Shown here one piece after another: positions 8,286 to 17,097 of a stretch of DNA of 64,000 nt. The stretch covers positions 62,001 through 126,000 of the forward strand of contig JARWZO010000012.1 in NCBI GenBank assembly GCA_029866325.1. The letters run 5' to 3'. This DNA is from Fluviicola sp. (GTDB lineage: Bacteria; Bacteroidota; Bacteroidia; Flavobacteriales_D; Crocinitomicaceae). How positions within the stretch are numbered: the first letter of the stretch is position 1; every line of letters starts with the position of its first letter. The notes under the pieces were generated by a model. It saw only the letters and a program-made list of their open reading frames with translations, did not search any database and was not told where the DNA came from. Made by a program: the position numbers and the translations under genes.

Positions 8286-9830
8286 CTAAATCTCTCCTAA
8301 CACTTCCTTCAGCTTCCCGTAATCGACTTTAGAGTGATGTCTGGGGTCGCGAGGCATACGTCGAATCTGGCGCAATTCATCTAAAAACGGCAATTTTGTT
8401 TTGAGTTTTTGGTGAAACGATTCATTGTTGTCTCCGGTCGATTTGAATTCTACAATAGCAACTATCTTATCATTGATTTTCAATAGTGTAGCCATTTCAA
8501 CTTCTTCTAATAATTGAAGTTCGTTTTCTACAATAAATGTCGCAATTACTAAGCCGTTATGCTCAATTAATGTCGCGCATCTGCCGGTTAACAACAACTG
8601 TCCGTTCGAGTCGAAAAAACCGCTATCTCCTGTTCGGTGCCAGCATTCTTCATCAATGAAGATTTTGTTGCGCAACAGTGCATCTTCGTTGTTAATGTAT
8701 TCGCGCAAAACATGATTTCCACTCACGATGATTTCGCCAATTTGCTGCGGTTGTTGCTCTAGCGCTTGAAGCTCTTCAGGAGAATTACACGCAATCGGTT
8801 CGTCGGAAATGCGAATGATTTTGACCGCCGTTCCATGATACGGAATTCCGACAGGCAAACCACCCAATTGCCCAACGCTCCAATCATCGGAACGGGTAAA
8901 TTCGGTAGCATCGATAGAACTAATCGGTTCCGATTCGGTGGATCCATAAACGATTTCGACCAATGCATGTGGAAAAGCCTGTTTGTATAACGCAGCTTCT
9001 TTCGGAAATACAGGAGCTCCGCCGGTGAATACTTTTGTTAGTCCAAGAACCGTTGTTTGTTGCTGCACCAAGGTTTCTGCCACACGCTTTACAAAATAAG
9101 GCGAAGCCACCAATCTAGTGACATTGTGTTGTTTCAGCAGATCAATAATCAACTGCGGTTTTAGCGTGTTTGGTTTACTCGATTTATAAGGCGCAATGAC
9201 CGATGTACAGCCGATTCCCAAATTGATCATCAACACAATCGGCAATACAGGCATGTCTACATCGTTTTCTTCCGGTTGAATGGTCTCAATCAATGCAGCA
9301 AATTGTTCGCGTAAAAAACCGTGTGTGCGTTTGGCTGCTTTCGGCGTTCCTGTGCTTCCGGTAGTAAAGGTAATTAGCGCTGTATCCGTCTCATGCGTGA
9401 TGACAGGTTCGAAAACTAGTGATTGATCGTAAGAAAGCTTTAATTTGATGGGCATTGATCGCAATTCCTTCGATAAAAATGAGAGGGAATGCACCTTCCA
9501 GCCACCTATCCATGCGCGACATTGGGCTACTTTGCAGCAGACATTCAAACGTTCTCTACTCACCCACTCGTCTAGAAAAACAGCTGTTGCTCCCATTCGA
9601 AAAAGTGCTAAAACGATGCGATAGAGATCAATACTCATTGGCACAAATACCAAAACGCGATCACCTTTTTGAATGCCTTTTGACTGGAAATATGCCGCTG
9701 TAGCCGTGATTCGACGATCCAATTCGCCGAACGAAATCTGTTTTTCTCCCTCAATAATAGCAGTTCGATCCGGATTCTTGTAGGCTGCTTCGGTAAATAA
9801 ATCGACGATGTTGTAAGGCTGATTTGTCAT
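8286..9830 (-). CDS. AMP-dependent ligase, OleC/fatty-acyl ligase-like
   Basis: The 514-residue protein is an adenylate-forming (ANL) enzyme: phosphate loop TFTTGSTGTPKAAKRTH, YGSTESEPIS, and HRTGDSGFFD with the ribose-binding Asp. Near the C-terminus MPRDPRHHSKVD resembles the DxRHxxK motif of OleC-type beta-lactone synthetases and related fatty-acid ligases, rather than the usual GK loop of acyl-CoA synthetases. It probably activates a carboxylate, perhaps a fatty acid or the carboxyl group of an amino-acid lipid. It is the last gene of the 12598-to-8286 operon and overlaps the GNAT stop by 4 bp (ATGA). Confidence 0.8.
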   Translation of the reverse strand: MTNQPYNIVDLFTEAAYKNPDRTAIIEGEKQISFGELDRRITATAAYFQSKGIQKGDRVLVFVPMSIDLYRIVLALFRMGATAVFLDEWVSRERLNVCCKVAQCRAWIGGWKVHSLSFLSKELRSMPIKLKLSYDQSLVFEPVITHETDTALITFTTGSTGTPKAAKRTHGFLREQFAALIETIQPEENDVDMPVLPIVLMINLGIGCTSVIAPYKSSKPNTLKPQLIIDLLKQHNVTRLVASPYFVKRVAETLVQQQTTVLGLTKVFTGGAPVFPKEAALYKQAFPHALVEIVYGSTESEPISSIDATEFTRSDDWSVGQLGGLPVGIPYHGTAVKIIRISDEPIACNSPEELQALEQQPQQIGEIIVSGNHVLREYINNEDALLRNKIFIDEECWHRTGDSGFFDSNGQLLLTGRCATLIEHNGLVIATFIVENELQLLEEVEMATLLKINDKIVAIVEFKSTGDNNESFHQKLKTKLPFLDELRQIRRMPRDPRHHSKVDYGKLKEVLGEI

Positions 9831-10840
9831 AACTCACGACCGTATAAAGCGTAATTTTTATAGACTTCGCCGCTAAAATTGCGTGAAATAGCTGTAGATG
9901 TAGCTTCCTGAATCATAAAAGCATGAATCAAAGCTGTAAATCCGTTGTTTTTTGCATTCGAAATCACCCGATTAGCTATCACATGTCCTAATCCTGACCA
10001 TTGTTTATCGTAGCTTCGAGCAATTGTTTTGATAACCAATTGTTTTTCGGTTGTACAATACAAATTCTGATAGGCAAACACAAAACCAATGGGCCGCTTC
10101 TCTTTATCTTCAGCAATCAGCACATAATTTGGGTTGATGATTTTAATGGCCTCCATGTATTTATCGCGGAACTGGTTCCATTCTACCGGTGTGTACAAGA
10201 AATTGGTTTGAAAAGCTGCGCTCACAAATGGATAAAGAGATTCCAATTCCTGTTCGAAATGTTCCAGATCTATGGAGCGGATGGTCACTCCCATTGCTGA
10301 AAAATGCCGTTCACGTTCGATTAATTCAGGAAGATCATGCGGCAACGAGGTGTCGAAACTACTGGTGTAATCGGAAATTACTTCAAATCCGTTTTCGCGA
10401 AACTGATTGTTGTAATACAAGTGATGATATGGTTCTAACAAAAATGGAGCAGCGTTGTGGTGGGTACTGAAACGGTAATTGTCCCAAGTAGATCCGTTCA
10501 TCGGACCGATTGCAACAGAAAGATTCAGTTCTTTCAAACGTTCCAAGGCTTTCTGTAAGATTAATTCCGCTGTTTCTGAGTCGTTTTCACACTCGTAATT
10601 CCCAATACAGCCTGCTTTCTGACCTTCAACGAATAGATGTGGATTGTGGTAAACAGCCAATCGCGCTACCGGAGTGTCATTTCTCATTACGACCCAACAT
10701 TCTACCAAAAATGCCTTGTTCATTCCGTCAGTTTGCTGTAAACGCAGACTATTACCAGAATAAACATTCGTCGGAACAGCTTCAAATAACTGAAACTCCG
10801 GTTGGTTCGGTTGAATCTTCAGTAAAACGCGTTCAGGCAT
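9827..10840 (-). CDS. Double-GNAT N-acyltransferase-like protein
   Basis: The 337 residues contain two GNAT-like folds. The first ends around residue 150 with the segments SVAIGPMNGSTWDNYRF and EPYHHLYYNNQFRENGF, typical of a family of tandem GNAT proteins. The second (about 180-337) has VLIAEDKEKRPIGFVFAY followed by HVIANRVISNAKNNGFTAL. The acyl donor and acceptor are unknown. The start overlaps the upstream kinase gene by 8 bp and the stop overlaps the AMP-ligase by 4 bp, so it is translated as part of the lipid-type operon. An N-acylation of an aminolipid head group is a reasonable inference only. Confidence 0.7.
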   Translation of the reverse strand: MPERVLLKIQPNQPEFQLFEAVPTNVYSGNSLRLQQTDGMNKAFLVECWVVMRNDTPVARLAVYHNPHLFVEGQKAGCIGNYECENDSETAELILQKALERLKELNLSVAIGPMNGSTWDNYRFSTHHNAAPFLLEPYHHLYYNNQFRENGFEVISDYTSSFDTSLPHDLPELIERERHFSAMGVTIRSIDLEHFEQELESLYPFVSAAFQTNFLYTPVEWNQFRDKYMEAIKIINPNYVLIAEDKEKRPIGFVFAYQNLYCTTEKQLVIKTIARSYDKQWSGLGHVIANRVISNAKNNGFTALIHAFMIQEATSTAISRNFSGEVYKNYALYGREL

Positions 10841-11507
10841 AATTGGTCATGTAAAGTGCTAATAAAACCGCCCCGGGAATGGTGATATTATCCGTTCCTT
10901 TTCCGCTAACAGCTTCCGCTAATGTTGCAATTCCCGCAACAATCAATCCTCGCCACACAAGCATCAGCACACTCGTTTCAGGGTGAAGTGATGCTGTTAA
11001 GGAAATGTATACAATGAGTGCACTAGCGAGAAACATACCGGAACCCATGAGTGTTTTGGTTTCTTTCCCAATGCTGTATTTTCCCATTGGCCAACGTTTT
11101 CCGGTTAATGCGGCAATTGGATCACAAATAGCCAACATCAGAATGGGAATGTAGAAATAAGTGAAATCCTGCTGTTCTGCCTGAAAAACCAAATAACAGC
11201 AGTAAACCGAAACCGGATAAGCCAAGCTACCCACCGAAACACGATCAATAGCGTTGATAGAAGGCAATAATTTGAAGCGCAAACTTACAATGAGAATAAC
11301 CGCAAAACTGCCACAAAGCAACAATACAAACCAGTGATTACTGAGCATTAGCGGAAATAGCAGCGTTAGTATTCCGGTGCCAAGATGTACCAATTTACGT
11401 GTCAATTCTACTTTTACACGGGCGAAATGGTACAGCAATTCTGCAATTCCGAACAAGGCCAGAAAACTAGCTGAAAGTATGGCTGTATTGATCCAATCGG
11501 CTGTCAT
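10833..11507 (-). CDS. SEC59/DGK1/VTE5-type CTP-dependent lipid alcohol kinase
   Basis: The 224-residue protein has about six membrane helices and the signature of the dolichol/phytol/diacylglycerol kinase family: ELTRKLVHLGTG (35-46), CDPIAALTGKRWPMGK around 127-142 and AEAVSGKGTDNITIP near the C-terminus. Relatives use CTP to phosphorylate a membrane alcohol; it may be annotated as a phosphatidate cytidylyltransferase, but the CdsA signature HGGxxDR is absent. The substrate (diacylglycerol, phytol or polyprenol) cannot be told. It starts in a 4-bp overlap with the DUF3419 gene. Confidence 0.75.
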   Translation of the reverse strand: MTADWINTAILSASFLALFGIAELLYHFARVKVELTRKLVHLGTGILTLLFPLMLSNHWFVLLLCGSFAVILIVSLRFKLLPSINAIDRVSVGSLAYPVSVYCCYLVFQAEQQDFTYFYIPILMLAICDPIAALTGKRWPMGKYSIGKETKTLMGSGMFLASALIVYISLTASLHPETSVLMLVWRGLIVAGIATLAEAVSGKGTDNITIPGAVLLALYMTNYA

Positions 11508-12598
11508 AAACGTTCGTCAACTAAAAATTGATTGTAGAAAAAACCATTGTCGCTGGCTGATAATTCAGCAGCATGTTCTTTGAGCGCCTTCATTTCTGCT
11601 GGAAACTCGTTGGCTATGTGTCGTGGTACCAATAAATTCCAATATGCCAATCGACCTCCTTTTTCCAGTGAATCGACCAGCTGTTTGGCTGTTTGGTGAA
11701 ACAATTCCGGATTCATGTATTCGAAAATATTCGACAGGTTCATGTAACGGAAAGCGCCATGTTGGTTAATAGCATCTTCTGCATAACCTTGTACCAATTG
11801 CAGTTTATCCAAATTTGCTTTTACCACAGGGAAATGCTGCGGTTGTAAGTAATGCGGCAATAACTCACCGAACGATGCAGTGAGTGTATAGCGTAGCATG
11901 AAATTGCGCTGTGCCAATGAATTTCGCAGGTGATTTCCGGCTTTGGTATAAATGGTTTTACCCACAGAAACTTCTACTTCTTTCAGAAATTCCGGATCGC
12001 GACCATAACGTCCCATGATTGTTTTGCTAAAGAAAAGCTTAAACAAAAACCGCCAGCGCCAAGTATCCCACCGATTTTCGTAGTAGGCTTTCTGCTCAGC
12101 CTCTGATTTTGGGGCTAACAATGCTTCTACCCGCTTTTGCGTATGAATCCACGGTAAAACACGACGTACGAACAACTGAAAATAACCTTCAAATTTACCT
12201 TGAGTGATGATTCCAAGACTCAACTGATCGCGGTGCTGTTCCCAATAATGCAGACAATCTACAGAAAGTACCTGTTTGATTTGATCGAAAAACTGCAATC
12301 GATTTTCAGAGGGTCTAAATCCGAGAAACTGCAACACTTCTTCATACGAAAGCTCTTGAATAGCTGCACGTTTCAATTCAATCAGAAATAGTTGAATCGG
12401 ATTCACGTCTACAGCGACCACCAACTCCGGCTGAGTTGTCAATAAAGAAAAACTGTTATCTCCTGCCGAACCGATTGACAAGATTTTACTTCCCGGATCG
12501 GGGTTTAACCCACGTAAAAGCACATCTGCATCTTCCCAGCAATTGGCGTAGCGAATTAGATCAAAAGCAACTTTTTCGGTAAGTTTTTCGTGTTTCAT
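11504..12598 (-). CDS. DUF3419 family, BtaA-like 3-amino-3-carboxypropyltransferase
   Basis: The 364-residue protein begins with YANCWEDADVLLRGL, then the SAM-binding stretch KILSIGSAGDNSFSLL and VVAVDVNPIQLFLIELK, the pattern of DUF3419. The characterised member BtaA moves the 3-amino-3-carboxypropyl group of SAM to diacylglycerol, giving the homoserine lipid that is the precursor of betaine lipids. Later motifs (RYMNLSNIFEYM, GGRLAYWNLLVPR) also match the family. No BtaB-type N-methyltransferase is next to it, so the lipid made here may not be a betaine lipid. It is the first gene of a coupled four-gene operon. Confidence 0.8.
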   Translation of the reverse strand: MKHEKLTEKVAFDLIRYANCWEDADVLLRGLNPDPGSKILSIGSAGDNSFSLLTTQPELVVAVDVNPIQLFLIELKRAAIQELSYEEVLQFLGFRPSENRLQFFDQIKQVLSVDCLHYWEQHRDQLSLGIITQGKFEGYFQLFVRRVLPWIHTQKRVEALLAPKSEAEQKAYYENRWDTWRWRFLFKLFFSKTIMGRYGRDPEFLKEVEVSVGKTIYTKAGNHLRNSLAQRNFMLRYTLTASFGELLPHYLQPQHFPVVKANLDKLQLVQGYAEDAINQHGAFRYMNLSNIFEYMNPELFHQTAKQLVDSLEKGGRLAYWNLLVPRHIANEFPAEMKALKEHAAELSASDNGFFYNQFLVDERL

Positions 12599-12681
12599 TC
12601 AACAGTTTAGGGTCGTACAAGCTATACGAAACTAGCAATCTTTTGGGAAAGATCAAGTGATAACTTACGATTTGACTGGTC

Positions 12682-13020
12682 TCAATCGCAACACAATTTC
12701 CTCTTACTTTTTGCCAAGGCTGAAAAAGTAAGCAAAACATCCTTTTTGCGCCATTCTAAGCCGCTCGTAAAAAATGGCTCTTTCTGTGTTTTAAGGTCAA
12801 AAGTGTCAGATCGGAATCTGAAACGCAACACACAGCAGATTTGGCAATCGCTGTGCGTTTTAGCGCTTTTGACAAAACACAACGAAACAGCCATTTTTCT
12901 TACTTCGCTTCCTTTAATTGGCGCTGTCCGCAACCTGTGCTTTAGACAAAAAAGGAAGTTCTTATTTACGAACTTTTGGTTTCTTCGAAACTTGGTTTGT
13001 AGTCTGATCAAGACGAGTCA
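12682..13020. repeat. Hairpin-rich non-coding element, probably dispersed
   Basis: The 550 bp between DUF3419 and HipA hold no convincing gene. The segment contains several nested inverted repeats: CTTACTTTTT/AAAAAGTAAG (12703-12732), TCAGAT-cgga-ATCTGA (12806-12821), and GTGTTTT..GTCAAAAG (12786-12803) against CTTTTGACAAAACAC (12866-12880). Open frames cross it on both strands but read like translated repeat. The look is that of a multi-copy Bacteroidota intergenic element; copy number cannot be tested within this window. Confidence 0.5.
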
Positions 13021-13038
13021 ACTATAAATAATCAATCA

Positions 13039-13197
13039 TTATAAGCGATTTGAATTCACTTCTCTTTGTTTAAGTAATCTTCCATCGTTTAATTCGCGGT
13101 AAAAATCAAATGCTTTTAACCAATTCCAATTGACCACTTCTTCCAAAATCAGCGCGTTAATAATTGATCTAATTGTTTTCCGATCAGTCTTTTCGAA
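13039..13197 (-). other. Short open frame without ATG downstream of HipA, possible gene remnant
   Basis: A 52-codon open frame overlaps the last 49 bp of hipA in another frame and continues to a TAA at 13039-13041. Its translation (for example VVNWNWLKAFDFYRELNDGR) looks protein-like, but there is no ATG and no family that I recognise. It may be a decayed third gene of the HipBA locus or chance. Confidence 0.2.
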
Positions 13198-14378
13198 CTA
13201 TTACTCACTCCTGCTTCATCGGCAAATAAATCCCAATTTGAAACGGCTTCGCGTACTTCATCTATAATCTGGTGCGGATTTTTCACTCGAAAGTGATTGG
13301 CTAATTCCAGCAGGTGTTTGGCTCCCGGAGCCTGACTTTCTCCGGCCACCATTGTACTATGAAAACCATGTGACGAATTGGAAAACGTTAAATCATAAGC
13401 CGGGGCGAACTTCCAGTTTCCGGTTTTATCCATCAGAAAGGAAAAGTTCTTACTGTGATCGTCGCGATTGTGAGCGAATACATTAAATGCTGCCAAGCGC
13501 AGAATCTTCGTGTAGGATTGTACATGCTTCTCCAAACGGAAAGCGGCATCCATAATGTGGCCATAATCCAATGAACTCAAGCGAAAATTATCATGAAGCA
13601 ACCCACTAACGGAATGCATGTGAAGCCGTTGATTCCCCCGACGGTCGAATCGTTTTGTCCCGAAATAAAACCGATCTCCTTTGCCTTCAAACAAGCGTGA
13701 TTCGGCCATTTCCAATCCTGCAGCAAGTGCCATTTTGTAATAGGCAAATTCAATCTGCGCCACATCTTTCCGATCAATAGCCGCAGGAAATTTGATCAGC
13801 CAATGTTCATATCCGTCAGGAAGTTCGGGAAGTCCGTACATCAGATTGCCGGTTTGTTTACTGTACCCAACGTTGATTTTCGGGCGTGCGCCGCCCGATG
13901 AACCTCCCAATTGGTATAATTCATCAATAATTTCTGTTGGCGTGCCTTGCAAGAGAACATGCATTTCAGCGGCTAGTCTGTCCAATTCCGGTAAATCTCC
14001 CAGCTGAAGATCTTCTCCGATTGCAGGTTCGTAAGTGAGTGCTCCCATTCCGTTATCGCCCACAAACGCTAAGCGATCCAAAGGCGTCAGCGATTCAATA
14101 GCCATGCCTTCTGCGGTCAGTTTACGGTCGAGGAGCAATTGTCCCCAACCATCGGGTAGCGAATCGGCAAAAAGTCCGAATAATCCATCAAACGGAACAG
14201 GATCAGCGGTCTTGATCTGATCGGTCAATTTCAGTTTAAACGGTGAAAGTTCCATTCCCGATGCAACAAATTCGGGATCGTAGCGAAAATAAACAGAACG
14301 TCCTTCCAATACCAATTCACCTACCAATAACAGTTCATTATTGAGGCGAAGAATTACCCGAAGTTTGCGTACCATCAT
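13149..14378 (-). CDS. hipA: HipA-family serine/threonine kinase toxin
   Basis: A 409-residue protein with the full HipA layout: N-terminal subdomain, GGSSGGARPKI (about 157-167, ATP-binding loop), catalytic loop FAHNRDDHSKN near 310-320 with the catalytic Asp, and PAYDLTFSNS as the metal-binding element. HipA kinases phosphorylate translation components such as glutamyl-tRNA synthetase and slow growth. All key residues are present, so it should be active. It follows the XRE gene with a 4-bp overlap (ATGA), the usual HipBA order. Confidence 0.9.
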   Translation of the reverse strand: MMVRKLRVILRLNNELLLVGELVLEGRSVYFRYDPEFVASGMELSPFKLKLTDQIKTADPVPFDGLFGLFADSLPDGWGQLLLDRKLTAEGMAIESLTPLDRLAFVGDNGMGALTYEPAIGEDLQLGDLPELDRLAAEMHVLLQGTPTEIIDELYQLGGSSGGARPKINVGYSKQTGNLMYGLPELPDGYEHWLIKFPAAIDRKDVAQIEFAYYKMALAAGLEMAESRLFEGKGDRFYFGTKRFDRRGNQRLHMHSVSGLLHDNFRLSSLDYGHIMDAAFRLEKHVQSYTKILRLAAFNVFAHNRDDHSKNFSFLMDKTGNWKFAPAYDLTFSNSSHGFHSTMVAGESQAPGAKHLLELANHFRVKNPHQIIDEVREAVSNWDLFADEAGVSNSSKRLIGKQLDQLLTR

Positions 14379-14662
14379 TTTTGCGGCGTTTTAGTAAACA
14401 ATTGTTCAATGTGAGAAAAATCTTGCGGTGGATTAAAAACGGCTTCAAAATCGGTCAATCGATCCAGAATAGCAGCTAATTGTAGCAAGGATTCCAACGA
14501 AATTAAACCCGTTTGCTCAAACCGCTTGATACTTCCTAGGGAAACACCTGATCTTTCAGCCAATTCACGTTGTGAATAACCGGCGTGTTTACGTAGGTGT
14601 TTGTGCTTTTTAGCAATTTCAAGCAGTAAATCGGTTGGAAGTATTTGTATGCTAAATTTCAT
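14375..14662 (-). CDS. hipB: HipB-like XRE antitoxin/repressor
   Basis: The 95-residue protein has one helix-turn-helix of the Cro/CI type: LRKHAGYSQRELAERSGVSL and then GSIKRFEQTG. In HipBA pairs this protein binds the kinase and represses the operon. It is immediately upstream of and overlapping hipA. The region in front of the start holds an inverted repeat (14675-14716) that could be its operator. Confidence 0.85.
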   Translation of the reverse strand: MKFSIQILPTDLLLEIAKKHKHLRKHAGYSQRELAERSGVSLGSIKRFEQTGLISLESLLQLAAILDRLTDFEAVFNPPQDFSHIEQLFTKTPQK

Positions 14663-14674
14663 TATTGGGATAAA

Positions 14675-14716
14675 ATATTAGCTAATTTACGAAATATTGC
14701 TTGAAAAGGCTAATAT
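14675..14716. promoter_or_regulatory. Probable HipB operator
   Basis: ATATTAGC (14675-14682) and GCTAATAT (14709-14716) form an 8-bp inverted repeat with a 26-bp spacer just upstream of hipB, and TTAGCTAA (14679-14686) is a palindrome inside the first half-site. Paired inverted sites in front of the antitoxin gene are usual for HipB. Confidence 0.5.
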
Positions 14717-14803
14717 ATTGTTCTATTTTTTAAATGTGTCAATCTCCTTCTATGCTGTATCAATCAATTCGGGTTTTATTTCTGTTAATAGTGAAAGAAA
14801 GAG

Positions 14804-15379
14804 ATGGAACAGTTAATAACGTTTATACGTCAATTAATTCGCATAAGTGATGACGAACTTTCATTGTTTTTGAATAATTGTCAAACGAAGACCTTTCAGC
14901 GCAATGAAGCTCTTAGCGAACCTGGGAAACAGCCCAATGAATTGTTCTTTATCAATAGTGGTCTTTTACGGGTAATTGTGACTGATCAAACGGGCGTAAA
15001 TCACACTGTCTATTTTGCCATGGAAAATCAATTCATTGCCGATTACTCGGCTTTCATTTTAAAACATCCTTCTCTTTATACGATACAAGCTATCGAACAG
15101 ACAGAAGTTGTTCTCATTCCAAGATCTGCAATAGAATGGGGATATCAGCATTTAAAGGAAGGTGATAAATTGGGGCGCTTAATCGCCGAATTCTATTTCA
15201 TCTATCATGATAACTATATCAAGAATCAGTATTCCAGAACCCCAAAAGAGCGTTATGAAAATATCTCAGAAGTTTTCCCCAATATCCACAACAGAGTTCC
15301 ACAACACATGATTGCATCTTATTTGGGAATTACATCCGTACATTTGAGCAGATTAAAAAAACAGTTACTTAAAACATAA
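14804..15379 (+). CDS. Crp/Fnr family transcriptional regulator
   Basis: The 191-residue protein has an N-terminal cyclic-nucleotide-binding-like beta barrel (about 15-115, with SEPGKQPNELFFINSGLLR) and a short C-terminal winged helix with recognition helix GITSVHLSRLKK. The barrel lacks an obvious cAMP-binding phosphate cassette (RA residues are not seen), as in many Bacteroidota Crp-like proteins, so the ligand is unknown. It is followed on the same strand by a membrane protein and an SDR, which it probably controls. Confidence 0.8.
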   Translation: MEQLITFIRQLIRISDDELSLFLNNCQTKTFQRNEALSEPGKQPNELFFINSGLLRVIVTDQTGVNHTVYFAMENQFIADYSAFILKHPSLYTIQAIEQTEVVLIPRSAIEWGYQHLKEGDKLGRLIAEFYFIYHDNYIKNQYSRTPKERYENISEVFPNIHNRVPQHMIASYLGITSVHLSRLKKQLLKT

Positions 15380-15463
15380 ACATTTGTTATCGTTCAATGC
15401 AAAATTGCCAGTTAGTTTTGTGAACATGAACAGGATAAATGCATCATCAATTACAAACGATCC

Positions 15464-16228
15464 ATGTCAGAATTTCTAATTACACTCAAATACCGCAATG
15501 AAACGCTGTTTTACTTCGGGTTGCTTTGCTTGTTTGCAGCTTTGGTTTTTATAATACTCGCATGGGTTAATTCCAACACCGTTTTGGGCGTAAAAGCATG
15601 GTATAAGCCATTTAAGTTTGCCTTTTCCATTTTTCTTTATTCCTGGACAATGGGTTGGTTTTGCTCCTATCTACCGAACTTCAGCACCTCTTTTTTCAAC
15701 TGGACTGTTATTGTTTTACTCGGTTTCGAGATCGTTTATATAGCACTCCAAGCCTCGCGTGGACAATTGTCACATTTCAATGTTAGCACTCCATTATATT
15801 CGGCAATGTATTCAATGATGGCAATTGCAGCAACGATCATTTCACTTTACACAGCCTATATTGCTGTTTTGTTTTTCACAAGCGAGTTACCCCAACTTTC
15901 AACGCACTATCTCTGGTCCATTCGCCTAGGTCTAATCTTGTTTGTGATTTTCTCTTTAGAAGGTTTTTTCATGGGATCAAGAATGGCGCATACTGTAGGA
16001 GCAGCAGATGGTGGCGGTGGAATACCAATCTTAAATTGGAGCATGAAATACGGTGATTTGCGTATTGCACATTTTATAGGAATGCATGCTTTGCAAGTGC
16101 TTCCAATATTGTCTTATTACGTTCTGAAAGGTACAAAACTAACTATCGTATTGAGTATCATCTATGGACTTTTAGCTGTATTCACTTTGTTTCAAGCACT
16201 ACAAGCCAAACCGATTCAAAAACTATAA
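15464..16228 (+). CDS. Polytopic membrane protein of unknown function
   Basis: A 254-residue protein with about seven membrane helices. Visible features are VKAWYKPFKFAFSI after the first helix and GDLRIAHFIGMHALQVLPIL late in the protein, which is reminiscent of an uncharacterised membrane family. The His residues in AHFIGMH could bind a metal or haem, but this is inference. Its stop is fused to the start of the SDR gene (1-bp overlap). Confidence 0.7.
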   Translation: MSEFLITLKYRNETLFYFGLLCLFAALVFIILAWVNSNTVLGVKAWYKPFKFAFSIFLYSWTMGWFCSYLPNFSTSFFNWTVIVLLGFEIVYIALQASRGQLSHFNVSTPLYSAMYSMMAIAATIISLYTAYIAVLFFTSELPQLSTHYLWSIRLGLILFVIFSLEGFFMGSRMAHTVGAADGGGGIPILNWSMKYGDLRIAHFIGMHALQVLPILSYYVLKGTKLTIVLSIIYGLLAVFTLFQALQAKPIQKL

Positions 16229-17046
16229 TGCACATGTCACTTTCAGTAAAACAGCAGCAACGACTTCTCAAAAAATACGGACCTTGGGCTTTGGTAACCG
16301 GCGCAACTTCCGGTATTGGTTATGAACTTACGCTTGAATTGGCGCAGGCAGGATTTCATTTAATCATCAATTCCCGAGATTCGGAAGCCTTAAATCGACA
16401 GGCAGACGAATTGTTGTCCACGTATCCGATTCAAGTGATTACCGCTCCGGCAGATTTATCTGATGAAGAGGATGTGAAAAGCCTTTTATCAACAACAAAG
16501 AATCACGAAATAGGACTTGTAATCGCCTCTGCCGGTTATGGAACTTCCGGCATGTTTCACCAATCTAAGTTGGAAGACGAACTGAATATGTTTGATTTGA
16601 ATGCGCGATCAACGTTGTTTTTGACACATCATTTCGCAAAACATTTTGCTGAACTAGGAAAAGGCGGAATCATACTCATGAGCTCAATGGTAGCATTTCA
16701 AGGTGCACCTTTTGCAGCCAATTACGCAGCAACAAAAGCGTATGTTCAAACCTTAGTTGAAGGAATTGCATTAGAACTGAAACCTTATGGAGTAGCTATT
16801 CTGGCTGCCGCTCCGGGACCGGTTATGAGTGGATTCGGTTCACGAGCGAATATGAAAATGAGTATGTCTATGTCGCCAAAACAAGTGGCAGTTCCTATTT
16901 TAAAAGCACTCGGAAAAAAAACAACCGTTTTACCCGGATTCTTAACAAAATTCCTGGTCTATTCCATGAGAACTGTGCCGCGTTGGGGTCGAATCAGGAT
17001 CATGAAAATGGTAATGTCTGGAATGACAAAACACCAACTGAAGTAA
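16228..17046 (+). CDS. Short-chain dehydrogenase/reductase
   Basis: The 272-residue protein has the classical SDR signature: cofactor loop TGATSGIGYEL (about 24-34), the ASAGYG segment in place of NNAG, catalytic Ser in MSSMVAF and YAATKAY with Tyr and Lys. It is of the DltE/SDR-c type. Arg at the end of strand 2 (NSRDSEAL) favours NADP(H). The substrate is unknown; translational coupling with the membrane protein suggests a lipid-like or hydrophobic substrate. Confidence 0.85.
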   Translation: MHMSLSVKQQQRLLKKYGPWALVTGATSGIGYELTLELAQAGFHLIINSRDSEALNRQADELLSTYPIQVITAPADLSDEEDVKSLLSTTKNHEIGLVIASAGYGTSGMFHQSKLEDELNMFDLNARSTLFLTHHFAKHFAELGKGGIILMSSMVAFQGAPFAANYAATKAYVQTLVEGIALELKPYGVAILAAAPGPVMSGFGSRANMKMSMSMSPKQVAVPILKALGKKTTVLPGFLTKFLVYSMRTVPRWGRIRIMKMVMSGMTKHQLK

Positions 17047-17097
17047 CCTCCGTACTTCCAATTATCAGAACAAAACTCAAATCACTACATTTGAGGT

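Noticed and set aside
10833-11507. Phosphatidate cytidylyltransferase (CdsA)
   Set aside because: The HGGxxDRxD signature is absent; RKLVH and AEAVSGKGTDN motifs fit the SEC59/VTE5 kinase family.
12746-13027. Protein-coding gene on either strand in the hairpin element
   Set aside because: Open frames exist on both strands but follow the inverted repeats and give low-complexity, Cys/Phe/Leu-rich translations with no family resemblance.
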